The notes: generated by a model from the sequence alone, not told the origin. Positions 32,516-44,073 are shown, counted from the stretch's first letter. The stretch: DNA of 64,000 nucleotides from Neonectria sp. B-13 (GCA_002682825.1 NOKP01000008.1:1227595-1291594), one strand, 5' to 3'. Numbers and translations are program-made.

Positions 32516-34551
32516 ACGGGTTGTTGATTTCAAAAAGGGGTTGAGTGTCAAAGCTCAAGACTCCGTGCGACAGAAGCGTTTAGACCAAGAGATACCAGAA
32601 AGGTCATTACCCATGTTATTTGTCGAGCTCTTTTATCTCACGTTGCAAGTCCTTCTCATATGTCAACACCATCCAGTCAGGAAGCAAAAAGACATGAACA
32701 ACACCAAAAAACATACAACACCGGGCATTCGCCGGTCGTCACCGACCCGACTACTACTCCAGCGGTCGCCAGCTTGACTAAGGGAGAGCGAACGGGATCC
32801 CGTATTCCATAGCGCCTGTGGTCGTATGTGTCAGGGAAGGGAGTGAGGCGGATTTTATTGTCAACGGGAGGGAGATGCTGAAGATTGTAACGAGGGGCCG
32901 TTCCCGGCTAACGGTTTTATTGAGCCTCAAACTTTAAAATCAATAGGCTTGTTTCCATTAATAGGAACTTTCTAAAGTAGGAGGGTGCTTGTTTGTGGTG
33001 GAGTTGTTCAGTTGGAGCATTCGTGAGGATGCTCGATCCTAGCTCCGGTCTCGACTCTCGACCCATGCTGGTTGAGTCTTACCTCCACAATGCAAACTGA
33101 GGAGGCTTATTTTGATACCGCAATAATTAAAACATCCAAGAATCCAACATCCGTTTTATCAAGTGCCTCTACGCTGTCAACAGTGGTCATCGCTTTTAAT
33201 AAACCTTGCACTACGCTGCTACGCTTTCATGTCGTTATCTGATGTGGCGCGATCATGGCGATGGCGAGTTCAGGTGTGGAGTGTGGCTGAGCCACTTAGC
33301 TTCGGTGAAAGTGCCCGTTTTCCTACCCTGGAGACAGTCTTTGAATATGGTCAATTATTAGTCCCTTCGACGGTATTCTTTAGGTTGGGTTTTTTATTCA
33401 ATCCTTGGAGTCCCAAGCAAGGTGTTTGGTCACCGCTAGATTGGGCAGTTGATAAATATTAGCGAGCAATAACGATGCGTTTTCGCTTGCAAAAGTCATG
33501 AACCCTGCTCCATCACGGACCTCTCTTACACATTGCGTAATTTCTCGTAGTCTCACCTACGTTGTTGGTATTTTGTTCTAATTGGTTTCATTATCGTCCT
33601 AAGAGCTACACTTGGCAGAATCCGTTGCGGACAAACAAATCATACCAGCCTCTTATCATTCTTCTAGTATTCGCAACTTAACTCGCAAAGCCTATCTCAC
33701 CGTTTGCTGCACATGCCAGATCAGATAGATCACTGACAGAGATGCAATGCTTAAAGATCCACATCCCGTTTACCCTGGATCCAAACGTAAACCGCATCAC
33801 GCAACTGTCCCACCTTTTATCTCCAAGGGACCGCGAGACCTGCCCAATTGCGAAAAGGGGGCAGTGAAGCCTCTTACACGACGACTCCACCGCGTTTGAA
33901 GGTGTTATCTGCACCTAATCATGTTTGCATCCCGCGACTTTTACGGCAATGTTCCACTTCTTCCCTGTCCTTTTGTCTCTTTGTCTTGGGCCGATAGGGC
34001 TGGGGGCTCCACCATCACCAGACTCCCTGCTGTGCGGCATCGCCGAAAACGTCGGTGAGGCAACCACTGATAGTTGAGGAAATCAAAATCACGGGACACA
34101 CGACTCATCCGCCGCCCGGTCGACTGACCTGGACACCACGGTCTGTGGCGGTGACACCCTACTCGCCCGCTGCAAGGTGTAACATCGGTGCACTGTCTCA
34201 CCACTGCCGGTCCTGGTTCACACCTTGACCCAAGAACGTGGACTGTCTGTCGGCGAAGGCTTCCACTCGCCGGCGGTTACGGGGATTCGCGAACAACCTT
34301 TTGTTCGGCATAAAGGTGAGGGTAGCCGAAGCTTCAAAGGGGGCTTACGTGGGTGGGCTGGTTTGGCCATTGAGTTGATGCAAGGGATACGAGTGTCGCC
34401 TAAGGATCGAGGATTCATTACCATGATCACTTTGTAACCCGACCGCAGATGGGCTTTGGTGTTATGGAGACTGCCAAGACACGTAAAGCCACCGTTCTAG
34501 TGAGTTGCGATGGCGGCGGGAGCTGTAGATATCAAAAACCTTCAGCTCCAC

Positions 34552-34654
34552 CACGTTCCACAATGGCGGTTCCTAGATCACAGCATTCCAACGGCCGCCA
34601 CATTCCACAATGCGGTTCCTAGATCACAGCATTCCAACAGCCGCCACGTTCCAG
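34552..34654. repeat. 47-bp tandem repeat, about 2.2 copies
   Basis: Units starting at 34552 and 34599, with a partial one at 34645, share GGTTCCTAGATCACAGCATT. The second unit lacks one G. Confidence 0.9.
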
Positions 34655-35129
34655 AAGCACGGGAGAAGACTAGGTGTGGATTTCTAGGTCTAACTCGCAG
34701 GGCTGTCCGCCATCCCGACATTGACCGGTCGACAAAACCGGTCGACAACCCACCAATCCCATCGAACCCCCACGCCACACCGAAGCTCTCGGACACGGTG
34801 ACGTTATCTCACCTTGATACTTCCCACGGCGGTGGGGTCGCGTCGGCTGTCCTGGGCGACGCGGTCGGGCGTTCTGCCGGGCTGTGGTCCCACATGGCGT
34901 GTTGTAAGGTGAGCGATGAATGAAGGACAGACCGACGATGGAGGCAGGTGGAGATAAGGAGTCGTTCACCAGGCATTGCCGTTCGGGAAGAAACGGGACG
35001 GTCCCGGTTGGGCATCGCTTTAGGAGCAAGGTGTGAGGTCGGTGATGTTCCGAGAAGTCGTGGTCTGGATTCATGGCCGTGGGCTGTTGTAGCCTCGGCC
35101 ATGAAAGCAGATGGACAGGACGGACTTGA

Positions 35130-35135
35130 TATAAA
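35130..35135 (+). promoter_or_regulatory. TATA box (TATAAA) of the alcohol dehydrogenase
   Basis: TATAAA 128 bp upstream of the ATG at 35263, in the context TTGATATAAAGC. Confidence 0.4.
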
Positions 35136-35262
35136 GCAAGTCAAATCCCACGATGAAGACAGTTCCAAGCAGCTGTTGAACACCATCACCTCAAGAGCAA
35201 CAATAGGACACTTCCATCTGATTAAAACAAGAAAAACGGCATCCTTGCCTCTGATATCCACC

Positions 35263-36829
35263 ATGAGCACCCACTCCAGTATGAGCGCCGACGACGTCGA
35301 CTCCAATGTGGACGTCGACTCCCTAGCCGACTCCCTTGCCGACTCCAACACAAGTGCGAATACCGACTACACCTTTGAGGGCTGGATGGGCGAAGACCCT
35401 TCGGCGGCCGAGGGGAAGATGGTCTGGAAGAACTATGAGCCCAAGCCGTGGGAGGAGTCGGACATCGACATCAGAATTACACACTCGGGCATTTGCGGCT
35501 CAGACATCCACACCCTGCGAGCAGGATGGGTATGTTATAGAGAGGAATCGCGAGACGGGTTGAGACTGACACTCGGCAGGGCCCAACTGACTTCCCGTGT
35601 GTGGTTGGACATGAGATCGTCGGCATCGCGGTCCGGGTCGGAACCGAAGCGGAAGGCAACATCCAGATCGGAGACCAGGTCGGAGTCGGCGCCCAGACGG
35701 ACTCGTGCCGATCCCGGGACGGACCCTGCGAGGCGTGCGAGAACGACGAGGAGAACTACTGCCACGACATGCACCTGACATACAACACAACATACCGCAC
35801 TGGCGGCAAGGCGTACGGCGGCTACGCCATCTACCACCGCAGCCCGTCGCACTTCGTGATTAAGATCCCCGAGGGCCTGAAGCCAGAGCACGCGGCGCCG
35901 ATGCTCTGCGGCGGCGTCACCGTATACTCCCCGCTCAAGGTCTTCGGCGCCGGGCCCGGGAAGCGCGTCGGCGTTGTTGGTGTCGGCGGCCTGGGCCACT
36001 TTGCCGTGCTTATTGCCAAGGCCATGGGCGCTGACCGTGTGGTTGGTATCTCGCGGCGGGCATGTAAGCGGGACGAAGCTCTGGAGTTGGGCGCCGACCA
36101 CTATATCGCGACAGAGGACGACGAGGACTGGGTCAACAAGAACGCTGGCACGCTGGATCTCATCATCTGCACCGTGTCGTCACCAAAGGTACGTCAGCAT
36201 AAACCCCGAAGCACACACACTCTTGCCCATTGGAACCCCACGTGATCGCCGACCGATGCTTGGCCTGTCCCTGCGTCGTTGGTGCACCCTCTGTGCATTG
36301 TCTGTTGCGTTGTACAACGTTGCAATGCGTATCCGCAATTGCTGCAGCTTTCTCTCTGGATGCGGTGTGATTACTCTGTGCGATGCCGAGATTCCCGTCC
36401 CGTCACTTTTGCATGTCTCGTTTGTTTGTCACGCCCGACGACTCCACCACACCCAACACAGGATACCTTTTTCTCGTGTTGTGATGCCCGAGACCGCCGT
36501 GGCTTGAGTCAAGGTCCCTTGCTAATTCTGGCCTGCAGATGCCCTTGCAATCGTACTTTGACCTGCTGGCACTGAACGGCACACTGGTGCAGGTGGGCAT
36601 CCCCGAGGAGCCCATCCCGTTGAGCGCATGGGCACTGGTGCCCCGGCGACGGCGGTTGGTGGGATCGCTCATCGGTAGTCCCAAGGAGATTGAGGAGCTC
36701 TTCCAGCTTGCGGCTGAGAAGAAGATCGAGCCGTGGGTCGAGATGCGGCCGATGGCTGAGGCCAACCAAGCGATCATCGACATGGAGGCGGGGAAGCCCA
36801 GGTTCCGCTATGTCTTGATCAACGAGTGA
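35263..36829 (+). CDS. Zinc-dependent alcohol dehydrogenase, Adh6/Adh7 (cinnamyl alcohol) type (left-arm copy)
   Basis: A medium-chain dehydrogenase, probably NADP(H)-dependent, acting on aromatic or branched alcohols and aldehydes. The model is join(35263..35529, 35580..36188, 36539..36829), 388 residues, both introns in phase 0. Catalytic zinc ligands are visible: C78 (ICGSDIH), H100-E101 (GHEIVG) and C199 (MLCGGVTVYSPL). The structural-zinc loop holds C132, C139, C142 and C150, with six residues between the first two cysteines instead of the usual two. The nucleotide fold has GVGGLGH (223-229). The core begins at YTFEGWMG; the first 35 residues are an unusual Asp/Ser-rich extension (DVDSLADSLADS). 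Intron 1 is 50 nt; intron 2 is 350 nt, far longer than the others in the window, with a GCTAAT branch point and CTGCAG acceptor. The substrate is unknown. Confidence 0.94.
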
Positions 36830-38008
36830 AGAGTGAGCCGAGTTGAGCTGAGTGAGGGGCAGGCACCAACCAGGCAGGGAAGCCTTTTGGTTCCTGGTTC
36901 CCTGGAGCTCTCAGCTCTGGGGGAGTGATCCTGCGCTGCTTAGCCCATTTTCCATATCGCATTGCGGCATGCCGAATCCCGCATGCTAATCCTTCCATGT
37001 AACAACAGTCAACCCCCATTTTTGATAAGAGCGAGCTGGAGCACCTAGTATAGATTTAGAAGAAGCGGGCGATACCTAGATGATGAATTGAATGGCATTG
37101 AAGAGCGTGGGATGCAGCTATAATAACTCTGTTGTCCAAATCGATTGTACAATCGAGGGTTTATTGGCCTTTGATAACTTTCTCCTGTCTTGTTGTCGAC
37201 GACCATGAACCAGGCCAAGATCAGTCGGAGTTAATCGAATAGCTCAGAAGCAGGCAATTTACCTAGGCCCCGTTCATCCGTAGCCCCCGAGACTATCGCT
37301 AACCCATCCCAATAGTCAGGGCCTGCCCCCTGCCTTCAGCTTGCCCGTAGCTAGGCTCGGCCCCACACTACGCCGTAGATGGGTAAACGAACGGCCAACT
37401 CTTGCACGCCATTTGTCACCGAGGAAAGATGCCTACCGACGAGGTGTGCACTAAGGCCCGGAATTTTGCACAGTCCCATGTACCAACCGGAATTATCGCA
37501 TGCATGGGGGTGTCCTTGTCGCTCGTGGCCTCTCTCCCGAACAGGGATGCCCTAGAAAGGCCAGAACCGACCAACTCACCACACGCACAGTTGGGAGCTT
37601 GGCCGAGAGCTTGGCTGCTCTAGTTGGGGAGAAATGGCGAGTCCCAGTTGTGGCGAAGCCGAGCACGATGTATTTCCGGCTACCCTGCCTTGCAAGTGTT
37701 GACCTGTTTGTCCGCCATGTTTTGCTTCGCAGGCCGGGCGAAACACAATGGGCTGACGTTTGGACGGCTGAAGTCGCACTTCGGCCTCCCCCACGGGGCA
37801 CAGGGTCCATTCCTTGTTGTTTTCTTCTCGCCCTTATAAGTCCAGTCGCCGTGCGCTGCATGTAATACTACGTGCGGCGAGGTATTAATTTGGGGCTAAA
37901 ACGTTAAAAAACGGATTTGTTCGTATTTCCGCCCGTATTTACAACTTCACTCTGATTACCGCGTAGCACAAGTGCACGTGGCCAGGGATAGACACGGAAG
38001 AAATACAC

Positions 38009-38305
38009 ATGTCGGAAGCTTTGTTTCTTCTCTCTTTCCTTCTCCCGCTATGTCTCGTCTCGGGTGGATGGTTCACCTACGATCCACCTGTCTCGCCCGG
38101 AGGTCTCATTCACTGGATACCCGAGACATGGACGGGACGAAACATTGGAGAAGACTGGAGCCAGAAAATCGGGGCACTGAAGATGGGACCGAAACATTTA
38201 CGGATCGCCGGGTTTGTCGACGGGATGGGCCCGGGTTGGTTGGCCATCTTACCAGGGCAAGGCAAGCCGGGACAATGCATTTACTGCCTAAAATTGTCGA
38301 GATAG
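38009..38305 (+). CDS. Possible small secreted protein, 98 aa (left-arm copy)
   Basis: An ATG frame whose N-terminus resembles a signal peptide (MSEALFLLSFLLPLCLVSG), followed by a short Gly/Pro/Trp-containing sequence (GGWFTYDPPVSPGGLIHWIP). Only two cysteines follow the leader, close to the C-terminus (CIYC). No domain is known and no TATA box or intron supports it, so it could be a chance frame. Confidence 0.25.
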   Translation: MSEALFLLSFLLPLCLVSGGWFTYDPPVSPGGLIHWIPETWTGRNIGEDWSQKIGALKMGPKHLRIAGFVDGMGPGWLAILPGQGKPGQCIYCLKLSR

Positions 38306-40301
38306 CCTGACGGGGAAACAAATTCAGCTTCCAAAGGGATAGAACGGCAGATTGGCGCGCGTCGCCGCGTGGAATCAGGGCGCTGAGGTCTGGACTCAGG
38401 GCTTGTCGGGCTCTAAGATGGTCTGGTAAACCACACTTGGGGCATTTGGAAACGACGCTAGCGAGTCCGGCGACGGTGAGGAGGCAACAGGGAAATAACA
38501 GTGAACAGTTAGCGACACTACCCCTAGAATGTTGAAGATGAGAAAATGTCTTCTCCATCAATTGGGGCCTTGGGGCCCTCTGTGATAGAAAAGCCCTCGT
38601 AGAGGGGAAGCCGTTTGTACGACCGAGGGTGCGCCGCCGTGGGCTGCATAGTCGGAGCCAAACCACGTTGAGCCAAAGTCCCAGATGCACTGATCCGTGT
38701 CATTGTTTCATCTCAGAGCGGGAGAGCGGCGCTGAGGATAAGGCTCCACTGCAGAAAACAGGACGCTGGTAGTGACACATGCGCGCTGTGGCGACATATT
38801 CGCGCTGTGGCTTGAGTGATGAGAGCAGTGTCTAATTGCCTAGTCTTTTGGGGAAGTTGGCAAGGGGCCAACAGCTCCATTGCCAGCCCCAAAAGGCTCC
38901 AGGGATTACTCGAGACCAGGGATATCCTTGCTGGTGTGGTCGGCACAGAAAAAGATGGGATGCCAAGGGGGACGGGATGAGCTCCGCCTTGGGAGCCAAT
39001 TACAGCCTGCGCTGTAGGATGCATTGCCAGGTTAGGGGATTGCACATGCATCCTGGACGCCTTGTGAGTTGTGTCTGTGTGAAGAGCCCGCTGACAGGAT
39101 GCGGCGCACAGTCATCACGGGCTCACGCGAGTTGGCTGTCACGGCTGTCATCGTCTAGCATAGATGGATTTAAAAGTTTACGATGTCGTATCCGAAGGTC
39201 CATACCCGACGGCACATGGCACAGAGTTTTGTCGTGGCGGCGAGGTTAACACCACCATCGGTCTGTGTCTTTGTTTGACAGCGCCCGTAAACTATTGGAG
39301 TATTCATTCAATAGTTTTATGCGGACATAGGGTTGATCAATGGAACTACCCATTGTGCATCAATTGGATGCACATACCCGTACTAGTACCATGCATAATA
39401 CCCACAGTCCGCTGCTCGGCTGCTGGACAAGGTGACGTGACTTCGCAAGCAAAACTGTTGCTGGTGGATGCACCCTGGCATGCGCCAACGACGCCATCAT
39501 GGCCGAATCGCTCCGCCTTTACGCTGTGCTCTCCTGAGCTACCGTAGCCGTCTTCAGGTCCGTCGTTTTAAATTGTTGTTAGCAGGTGCCAAGGATGTAG
39601 AACCGGATTGATGACCCGAGAGACGTGTCGTTCGGTATTCATGTTGTTTGTACCATTCCGCAACGCACAATGCACGTCAATGGGAGAGGAGTCACCACGC
39701 CGACATTGGACATCCTACCCACTCCCCACCCCCACCAACAGGCCTGATCAGCCCGATGGCAACTTTGGTGAGAAAGCAACAGGCCGTGAAACATGGCTAC
39801 CTTAGTGGTTGCCACCGGCTTCAACGATTACGGTTTGCGAGAAACGGCACAGGCATAGTCCGGATCGAACGGAGGGCTGCTGCAGGTCCTGCAAGGGCGA
39901 ACACGAGGGATCTGCAAGCGGAGAAGCAACGTGAAAAAACGGAACGGGGTCAGATCGTGATCGCATGATTGTGATGCGTGGGCTTCGACGAGAGAGCGGA
40001 GAAAGAGGGGGAGATCCTCCCAGTCTGGGTGGCTACAAGATGACTGCCGATCTCCGAAGACAGGAACGGACACCTCGGTCAGAGATGGAGATTCCGTGCA
40101 GCTGGAGCCTTTGATGGATGTGTTCAGCGGCGTCTAGGTCCACATCCGCGCGGTGATCCTGTTTGCCATACATAGTATCTACATAGTAGCCTCGTAAGTC
40201 CCACTAGGCCAGTCCGGTGAAGTGCGAAGCAGCTACGTGCTAGCACGAACTGATCTCGCATCTCATCTCCCCCCCGTTAACACATAACCTCCGAAGAGGC
40301 C

Positions 40302-40309
40302 TATAAATA
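40302..40309 (+). promoter_or_regulatory. TATA box (TATAAATA) before the 76-aa candidate gene
   Basis: CCTATAAATAAC lies 78 bp upstream of the ATG at 40380 and is the best TATA match in this intergenic stretch. Confidence 0.4.
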
Positions 40310-40379
40310 ACAAAGAGGAAGAAGCGTAAAAAGAAACGACAGGGGAGTGGCAGCCTCGTCACACTGGGTGCAGCGGGAG

Positions 40380-40610
40380 ATGAGAAGATACACGAACGAG
40401 GATCTTTACGGCTGCCGTGGAGGCCCGCCTCCATACGAGGCGGAGGAGTGGGATGGAGAGGCCGATGCCGATGACAGCATCACCGACCTGGCACCAACAG
40501 CAACCGACACCAGCACAGACGAGGCCCATTTGGCAAATCAAAAGAACCAACATCTAGTTGGTCACGGCATCCCTGGGGTCGGGAACAAATCCATCCGGGT
40601 TCCATTGTGA
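40380..40610 (+). CDS. Possible small acidic protein with a PPPY motif, 76 aa (left-arm copy)
   Basis: An ATG frame reading MRRYTNEDLYGC, then GGPPPYEAEEWDGEADADD, ending GVGNKSIRVPL. PPPY is the classical ligand of WW domains such as those of Rsp5-type ubiquitin ligases and their adaptors. Composition is protein-like (Asp, Glu, Thr-rich middle), and a TATA box sits at a natural distance. No family is recognised and expression is unproven. Confidence 0.35.
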   Translation: MRRYTNEDLYGCRGGPPPYEAEEWDGEADADDSITDLAPTATDTSTDEAHLANQKNQHLVGHGIPGVGNKSIRVPL

Positions 40611-41615
40611 TTTTGGCCTCTGCAGAACGGAGCAAATGACTGCTATTCAGCTAACAAAGAGAGAATCATCTACGTCAGGACGCCCCCGTTTTGTCCTGGC
40701 CTTGCCGGTTTATGCCCAGGAACAAAACGGCAGCCTCGCGCCTCGCAATACCTAATAGCCACCGACGCAGCGATCCATTGTCCCACGGCGATGTTCTAGC
40801 GGCGTCGGCGAAGGATCCACTGGGGCCAACCGGTAATTTTACTGGAAACTGGCGGACTCCAAAGAAACGGCTGGCCGTCTAGGGCGCTTAGGCCATTTCC
40901 TAGTCGGGGCATCGCGGCAGTGGGGTGCGCTGCGTGGCTCCGTTTAGTCAGGGGTCGGGGCAGGGATGGCCCAGCTTCAGACAACGGCGCAAAGCCACCA
41001 GTGCGCCAGGCCCCAATGGGCGGACCCACTCATTCCACAACCCACTTCCCACAACGCGCAACAGCGCTCCTCTCGTCCATTCTACTATGGCAACCGACCC
41101 AACTCCATCCATCACTGCCCGGCCACCGTACACAATGGCACCCCGGGCTCCACCGCGCTGGCTATCCGGCCTTACGGCCCAGGTGGGACATCGCCTACGC
41201 TTGCTCGTCTTGTCCCGATCTGGCCTAGAGACCCCATTCTCGTGCCCTGGTCGCCCGCGGGACCTCGCTCTCTCTTCTCTCGATAGCGGCCCAGGCTAAC
41301 GCACTCTCAGGCACACCCCATGGCTTCCTCGCAGGTCGAGCCCGCTATCCATGCCCGTGAAGAGCGAGAAAGAGAGAGGAACACGAGAGAAGCCCACCCA
41401 TGCATGCACGAGTCGAGTGGCAGACATGACCGCAGCTGAGAGCCCATTTAAGGATGGCTGTCCGACCCCATGATCCTGCATCTTCCTCTCTGCTTACTTT
41501 CTCACCACCCTTTTTAATCGCTTCTTTGCTCTCCTTCGCGGATTCTCAGTAACTCAGTTTCACCTGGGTCACCATCCGCAGTACATTCGTTAAAACCCCC
41601 TTTTCCACTCTCAAC

Positions 41616-42192
41616 ATGAAGAGCTTTTTTGTCCTGGGCGCTTTTGCCCTGGGCTTGGCCACCGCCCACACTGATGGCGAGACTTGCGAATCCGATAACT
41701 GCTCCAATCACATCGGTCAGCTTGAGCATTCCCTGGAATTCTGCGACAACTGGTTCCACGACAAGTGCGCCGATACCCCGTCGGTAAAGAGCGATGTTCT
41801 TTCGTACTGTACTGCTCAGAACAATAAATCTCCCGGCGACCGAGTGAGCTCCGCGTGCTCCTGCGTCACCTACCAGGCGACTGCAAGCACCAGTGCCACC
41901 ACGACCAGCAGCGAGGATTGTGAGGAGACCACCACGACCACCAGCAGTGAGGATTGTGAGGAGACCACCACTACCACTGCTAGCACTGAGGGCTCTGAGT
42001 CGACGACCACCTCCGCCACCACTTCCGAGGAGGACTGCGAGTCCACGACCACGACCACTGCTAACACTGCTGCCGAGACCACCACCACCTCTAGCGAGGA
42101 CTGTGAGGAGAGCTCCACTACGGAGTCCGCCACCGAGTCCACCACGGAGTCTGCTACCGAGTCTACCACCGAGACCACCGGCACTGATTCCA
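41616..42192 (+). CDS. Secreted Cys/Thr/Ser-rich (mucin-like) protein, 5' part, cut by the gap (left-arm copy)
   Basis: A clear signal peptide (MKSFFVLGAFALGLATA) precedes a Cys-rich module with seven cysteines at 24, 29, 43, 51, 65, 81 and 83, ending SSACSCVTY, an arrangement common at the head of fungal cell-wall or secreted proteins. After residue 87 the protein is Thr/Ser/Glu repeats, with the 12-residue unit SSEDCEETTTTT twice and EDCE-containing variants later; each variant keeps a cysteine. The tract is probably heavily O-glycosylated. The reading frame runs into the N gap at 42193, so the C-terminus, including any GPI signal, is absent. The mirror copy (42293-43068) continues 66 codons further. 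Confidence 0.85.
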
Positions 42193-42292
42193 NNNNNNNN
42201 NNNNNNNNNNNNNNNNNNNNNNNNNNNNNNNNNNNNNNNNNNNNNNNNNNNNNNNNNNNNNNNNNNNNNNNNNNNNNNNNNNNNNNNNNNNN
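42193..42292. other. Assembly gap of exactly 100 N
   Basis: One hundred N, a conventional placeholder for a gap of unknown size. It joins the two inverted arms inside the Thr/Ser repeat tract of the secreted-protein gene. Confidence 0.99.
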
Positions 42293-43068
42293 GTGGTAGT
42301 AGACTCGGTAGCAGACTCAGTGCCAGTGGTCTCAGCAGTGGTGGCAGTAGTCTCAGTGCCGGTAGTCTCAGTACCAGTGGTCTCAGTACCGGTGGTCTCA
42401 GTGCCAGTAGTCGTTGAGCTCTCCTCGCAATCCTCAGTAGTGGTAGACTCGGTAGCAGACTCGGTGCCAGTGGTCTCAGCAGTGGTGGCAGTGGAATCAG
42501 TGCCGGTGGTCTCGGTGGTAGACTCGGTAGCAGACTCCGTGGTGGACTCGGTGGCGGACTCCGTAGTGGAGCTCTCCTCACAGTCCTCGCTAGAGGTGGT
42601 GGTGGTCTCGGCAGCAGTGTTAGCAGTGGTCGTGGTCGTGGACTCGCAGTCCTCCTCGGAAGTGGTGGCGGAGGTGGTCGTCGACTCAGAGCCCTCAGTG
42701 CTAGCAGTGGTAGTGGTGGTCTCCTCACAATCCTCACTGCTGGTGGTCGTGGTGGTCTCCTCACAATCCTCGCTGCTGGTCGTGGTGGCACTGGTGCTTG
42801 CAGTCGCCTGGTAGGTGACGCAGGAGCACGCGGAGCTCACTCGGTCGCCGGGAGATTTATTGTTCTGAGCAGTACAGTACGAAAGAACATCGCTCTTTAC
42901 CGACGGGGTATCGGCGCACTTGTCGTGGAACCAGTTGTCGCAGAATTCCAGGGAATGCTCAAGCTGACCGATGTGATTGGAGCAGTTATCGGATTCGCAA
43001 GTCTCGCCATCAGTGTGGGCGGTGGCCAAGCCCAGGGCAAAAGCGCCCAGGACAAAAAAGCTCTTCAT
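42293..43068 (-). CDS. Secreted Cys/Thr/Ser-rich protein, 5' part, cut by the gap (right-arm copy)
   Basis: Same start and sequence as the copy at 41616, but 66 codons longer. The extra part shows a 48-codon (144-bp) repeat: TATTAETTGTESATESTT recurs after a unit containing EDCEESS and four TGTET steps. The frame is open into the gap; no stop codon is present. It faces the left copy tail to tail. Confidence 0.85.
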
Positions 43069-44073
43069 GTTGAGAGTGGAAAAGGGGGTTTTAACGAATG
43101 TACTGCGGATGGTGACCCAGGTGAAACTGAGTTACTGAGAATCCGCGAAGGAGAGCAAAGAAGCGATTAAAAAGGGTGGTGAGAAAGTAAGCAGAGAGGA
43201 AGATGCAGGATCATGGGGTCGGACAGCCATCCTTAAATGGGCTCTCAGCTGCGGTCATGTCTGCCACTCGACTCGTGCATGCATGGGTGGGCTTCTCTCG
43301 TGTTCCTCTCTCTTTCTCGCTCTTCACGGGCATGGATAGCGGGCTCGACCTGCGAGGAAGCCATGGGGTGTGCCTGAGAGTGCGTTAGCCTGGGCCGCTA
43401 TCGAGAGAAGAGAGAGCGAGGTCCCGCGGGCGACCAGGGCACGAGAATGGGGTCTCTAGGCCAGATCGGGACAAGACGAGCAAGCGTAGGCGATGTCCCA
43501 CCTGGGCCGTAAGGCCGGATAGCCAGCGCGGTGGAGCCCGGGGTGCCATTGTGTACGGTGGCCGGGCAGTGATGGATGGAGTTGGGTCGGTTGCCATAGT
43601 AGAATGGACGAGAGGAGCGCTGTTGCGCGTTGTGGGAAGTGGGTTGTGGAATGAGTGGGTCCGCCCATTGGGGCCTGGCGCACTGGTGGCTTTGCGCCGT
43701 TGTCTGAAGCTGGGCCATCCCTGCCCCGACCCCTGACTAAACGGAGCCACGCAGCGCACCCCACTGCCGCGATGCCCCGACTAGGAAATGGCCTAAGCGC
43801 CCTAGACGGCCAGCCGTTTCTTTGGAGTCCGCCAGTTTCCAGTAAAATTACCGGTTGGCCCCAGTGGATCCTTCGCCGACGCCGCTAGAACATCGCCGTG
43901 GGACAATGGATCGCTGCGTCGGTGGCTATTAGGTATTGCGAGGCGCGAGGCTGCCGTTTTGTTCCTGGGCATAAACCGGCAAGGCCAGGACAAAACGGGG
44001 GCGTCCTGACGTAGATGATTCTCTCTTTGTTAGCTGAATAGCAGTCATTTGCTCCGTTCTGCAGAGGCCAAAA

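Larger units (their letters stand above)
32516..35262. other. 2.7-kb intergenic stretch, no gene recognised
   Basis: Short frames only (for example 33163-33462 and 34510-34923), none with a domain. It contains a 47-bp tandem repeat at 34552-34654, two copies of ACCGGTCGACAA near 34724-34750, and the ADH promoter at its right end. Confidence 0.5.
36830..41615. other. 4.8-kb intergenic stretch with two weak small-gene candidates
   Basis: Most open frames overlap on both strands without domains. Two candidates are listed separately (38009-38305 and 40380-40610). Structures seen: a perfect 16-bp palindrome TCGATTGTACAATCGA at 37141-37156, and two nearby hairpins at 39289-39317 (9-bp arms, AAACTATTG / CAATAGTTT) and 39354-39374 (8-bp arms, TGTGCATC / GATGCACA). 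The end nearest 41615 should hold the promoter of the secreted-protein gene; no TATAAA was found there. Confidence 0.5.
20684..42192 (+). repeat. Left arm of a large inverted repeat
   Basis: 21.5 kb that recurs in reverse complement at 42492-64000; position x pairs with 84684-x. The constant sum holds near the centre (41616/43068) and at the window edge (20684/64000), so there is no net indel. All predicted proteins and the non-coding samples compared (near 23.46, 28.02, 33.0 and 41.46 kb) are identical. The outer end is set only by the window edge. Confidence 0.97.

Noticed and set aside
34510..34923. 137-codon frame and its neighbours over the 47-bp tandem repeat
   Set aside because: The sequence is made by the tandem repeat and flanking GC-rich DNA; no homology-like features or splice logic.
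35601..36245. A separate 214-residue dehydrogenase starting at 35601
   Set aside because: It is only the middle exon of the alcohol dehydrogenase read through into intron 2; splicing with exons 1 and 3 restores a normal-length enzyme.
41514..42791. A 425-codon Pro/Arg-rich open frame opposite the secreted-protein gene, running through the N gap
   Set aside because: It exists because the Thr/Ser codons read in reverse lack stops and because N codons count as open. It has no start context or domain, and the real gene on the other strand has a signal peptide and Cys pattern.
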